Below, one piece after another: positions 7,200 through 8,823 of a DNA stretch of 8,823 nucleotides. Within the stretch, counting starts at the first letter, position 1. Every line of letters begins with the position of its first letter. A program made the translations under genes and the position numbers. The stretch is taken from NCBI GenBank assembly GCA_016868955.1, contig VGFF01000082.1, forward strand, positions 1-8,823. Reading direction: 5' to 3'. The notes under the pieces were generated by a model that did no database searches, was not told the origin of the DNA, and saw nothing but the letters and a program-made list of their open reading frames with translations. Source of the DNA: Armatimonadota bacterium (lineage in GTDB: Bacteria > Sysuimicrobiota > Sysuimicrobiia > Sysuimicrobiales > VGFF01).

Positions 7200-8796
7200 A
7201 TGACGCACCGCTCGATTCGGCGGTCCACGAGTTCGTGGACCGCACGGGTCTCTTTCGGCGTGATTATGGTTCTGCTCGCCGCGCTCGCGGCGGCCCCGCG
7301 AGCGGCGGCCAGCCAGTCGCAGGTGCAGGGCACGCTGATCTACGTCCATCGCGTCGACGTCCGCTGCGCCGACTCCGGCGCCCAGGTCGACCAGCAGACG
7401 GCGAAGTCCGTCCGCAACCTCTACGACGCGCTCGTCGATGAGGTGCAGGGCACGATCCGGCTGCGGCCCGGGCTGGCGACGCGCTGGGTGTTCGCGCCGG
7501 ACGCGAAGTCGATCACGTTCACGCTGCGGCCGGGCGTGAAGTTCTCCGACGGCACCCTGATGACCGCAGAAGACGTGAAGTTCAGCTTCGAGCGGATCAT
7601 GGCGATACCGCACCCGATGAGCGGCATGCTTGCCGGCATCGACCGCATCGACATCGTCAATCCGAAAACGGTCCGGTTCGCGTTGAAGAGTCCTGATGTC
7701 TGCTTCGTCAACAAGGTCGCGAAGTTCGGCATCGTCAACCGCAAGGTCGCGATGGCGAACCAGGACGGCAACGATATGGGCGCCAAGTGGCTGTGCCGCA
7801 ACTCCGCCGGCGCCTATTACATGGCCGAGTGGCAGCCGAACCAGTATGCGATCTTCAAGCGCAACGCGCACTACTGGCGCGGCTGGGACGGCAAGCACAT
7901 CGACACGATCCGCTGGCAGATCGTTCCGGAGAACGCGAGGAAGATTCAGCTGTTGGAGCGGCTCGGCGCGGATATGGTCTCGACGCCGTTAAATCAACGA
8001 CCTGGAGCGCTTGCGCAACGTCCGCGGCTTGCGGACGCTCATCACGCCGGCGATGGAAACGCACATGTTCACGCTGAACATGGCGCGGGCGCCGATCAGC
8101 GACGTCCGCGTGCGCCGCGCGCTGACGGCCGCGTTCGACTACGACGCCCAGGCTGTCTATGTCTGGAAGCGGCTGGGGACGATTCCACGCGGATTCCTGC
8201 CGACGCGCATGAAGTGCTTCAACAACAGCATCCCGGTCTACAAGGAGGACCTCTTCCGGGCGCGCGAGCTGCTGCAGCAGGCGGGCGCTGGCGGGGCGCG
8301 GCTGAGCATGAACTTCACGCAGGGCCGCGAGGACCTCAAGCAGGCGGCTGTGATCTTCCAGGACACGCTGCGCAACCTCGGCGTAACCTTGGACGTGCGC
8401 GAGACGCCCTGGCCGTCGTTGTTCGAACAGCAGCGGCGCGCCGACGGGGCGCCGCACATGGTGACCCTGATCCAGTCGGCGTTCACGGCCGATCCGACGA
8501 CGATGATGGAGTCCAGCTTTCACTCGCGGAACATCGAGAAGCCGTACAACTGGTCGATCTTCCGAAACACGGAATACGATCGCCTGATCGACGAGGCCCG
8601 CGGCACGCTGGACAAGACGAAGCGCTGCGAGATGCTCGGCCGCGCCCAGAAGATCATCTATGACGAGGAGCCGGCCATCTTCTTCGCGAGCCCGCCGCGC
8701 CTGGAAACGAGCCGCATACGAGTGAAGGGCTACGTGCCGCACCCGAGCGACTACTTCTGGTCGGTGAAATGGTACCAGCTGTCGCTGGAGGACTAG
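7200..8796 (+). pseudogene. Second family-5 ABC substrate-binding protein, broken by one-base frameshift
   Basis: This is a paralogue of the preceding gene (61 of the last 93 residues identical by hand count) and would have the same role, an exported solute receptor for an ABC importer. It starts at ATG 7200 with a signal peptide (hydrophobic core about 17-32, cleavage probably after A37; no lipobox). The first 264 codons read normally through TLRPGVKFSDG, WLCRN and NAHYWRGWDGKH to DMVSTPL. The run AAA at 7991-7993 then has one base too many. Homology resumes in the next frame at INDLERLRNVRGL (7993) and runs to the TAG at 8794-8796. Dropping one A gives a clean 531-residue protein. As written, the first frame continues into unrelated sequence until 8663, while a separate ATG at 8011 could make only the C-terminal lobe. 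The four shared cysteines are C56, C199, C339 and C476; C168 is extra. The usual GxGPY loop after WLCRN is two residues shorter and reads AGAYYMAEW. A real mutation or a sequencing error would look the same. Confidence 0.88.
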
Positions 8797-8823
8797 TTCC
8801 GGATCGGGGGGGGGGGTAGCGCG
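8797..8823. other. Non-coding tail with 11-G homopolymer
   Basis: After the stop codon the remaining 27 bases contain eleven consecutive G (8806-8816). There is no terminator-like hairpin and no start of a further gene. Homopolymers of this length are prone to miscounting. Confidence 0.6.

Noticed and set aside
5228..7333. Minus-strand open frame of 701 codons opposite the first binding protein
   Set aside because: It mirrors the codon positions of an intact, clearly homologous gene, has an Arg/Val/Asp-rich composition without any family motif, and is expected by chance opposite GC-rich coding DNA.
7989..7995. Programmed ribosomal frameshift in the second binding protein
   Set aside because: TTAAATC is not a known slippery site, there is no stop codon in the original frame as in prfB, no downstream structure stands out, and binding proteins are not known to use recoding.
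1..8823. CRISPR arrays, tRNA or rRNA genes, insertion sequences, prophage or defence genes
   Set aside because: No repeated spacer structure, cloverleaf-like sequence, transposase or phage motif was found on either strand.

Overview
The window is GC-rich (about two thirds G+C by eye), tightly packed bacterial DNA. It holds the 3' part of metH, a decayed SBT-family (SbtA-like) permease gene running into an unnamed membrane protein, an iodotyrosine-deiodinase-like nitroreductase on the minus strand, and two tandem family-5 ABC-transporter solute-binding proteins, the second broken by a one-base frameshift. I cannot name the species. The MetH is of the type seen in cyanobacteria and related lineages (an RYSFGYPACP activation-domain motif and a VDSTQVDVM-type pterin domain). 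The exported binding proteins lack a lipobox cysteine, which fits a diderm with a periplasm better than a monoderm. The sequence could come from an uncultivated soil or sediment lineage assembled from a metagenome, but that is inference.

Layout. 1-3354 (+): metH, cut off by the window start, with every catalytic domain visible. 3395-3797 (+): the N-terminal part of an SBT permease gene with an in-frame amber codon at 3524-3526, a one-base frameshift near 3710-3713 and no C-terminal half. About 3813-4721 (+): a multi-pass membrane protein that follows in the same frame as the shifted SBT remnant and carries an ETHIHANVWGF helix. 4695-5375 (-): the deiodinase-like flavoprotein, which overlaps the membrane-protein gene tail-to-tail by 27 bp. 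5376-5581: a 206-bp divergent spacer, the only real intergenic region. 5582-7165 (+) and 7200-8796 (+): two paralogous binding proteins 34 bp apart, probably one transcript. 8797-8823: a tail with an 11-G run.

How the genes work together. MetH regenerates methionine from homocysteine using methylcobalamin and methyltetrahydrofolate. The binding proteins would deliver peptides or similar solutes to a permease and ATPase that are not in the window. The flavoprotein keeps the three residues that iodotyrosine deiodinases use to grip the amino-acid part of halotyrosines. No functional link between these units is evident, and the window looks like ordinary chromosome with one patch of gene decay rather than a dedicated new system. 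The most useful observations are the complete deiodinase substrate signature, the chimeric SBT/membrane-protein reading frame, and the cysteine-conserved binding-protein pair of which one member is frameshifted. Two single-base shifts and one nonsense codon in this short stretch also leave sequencing error open as an explanation.
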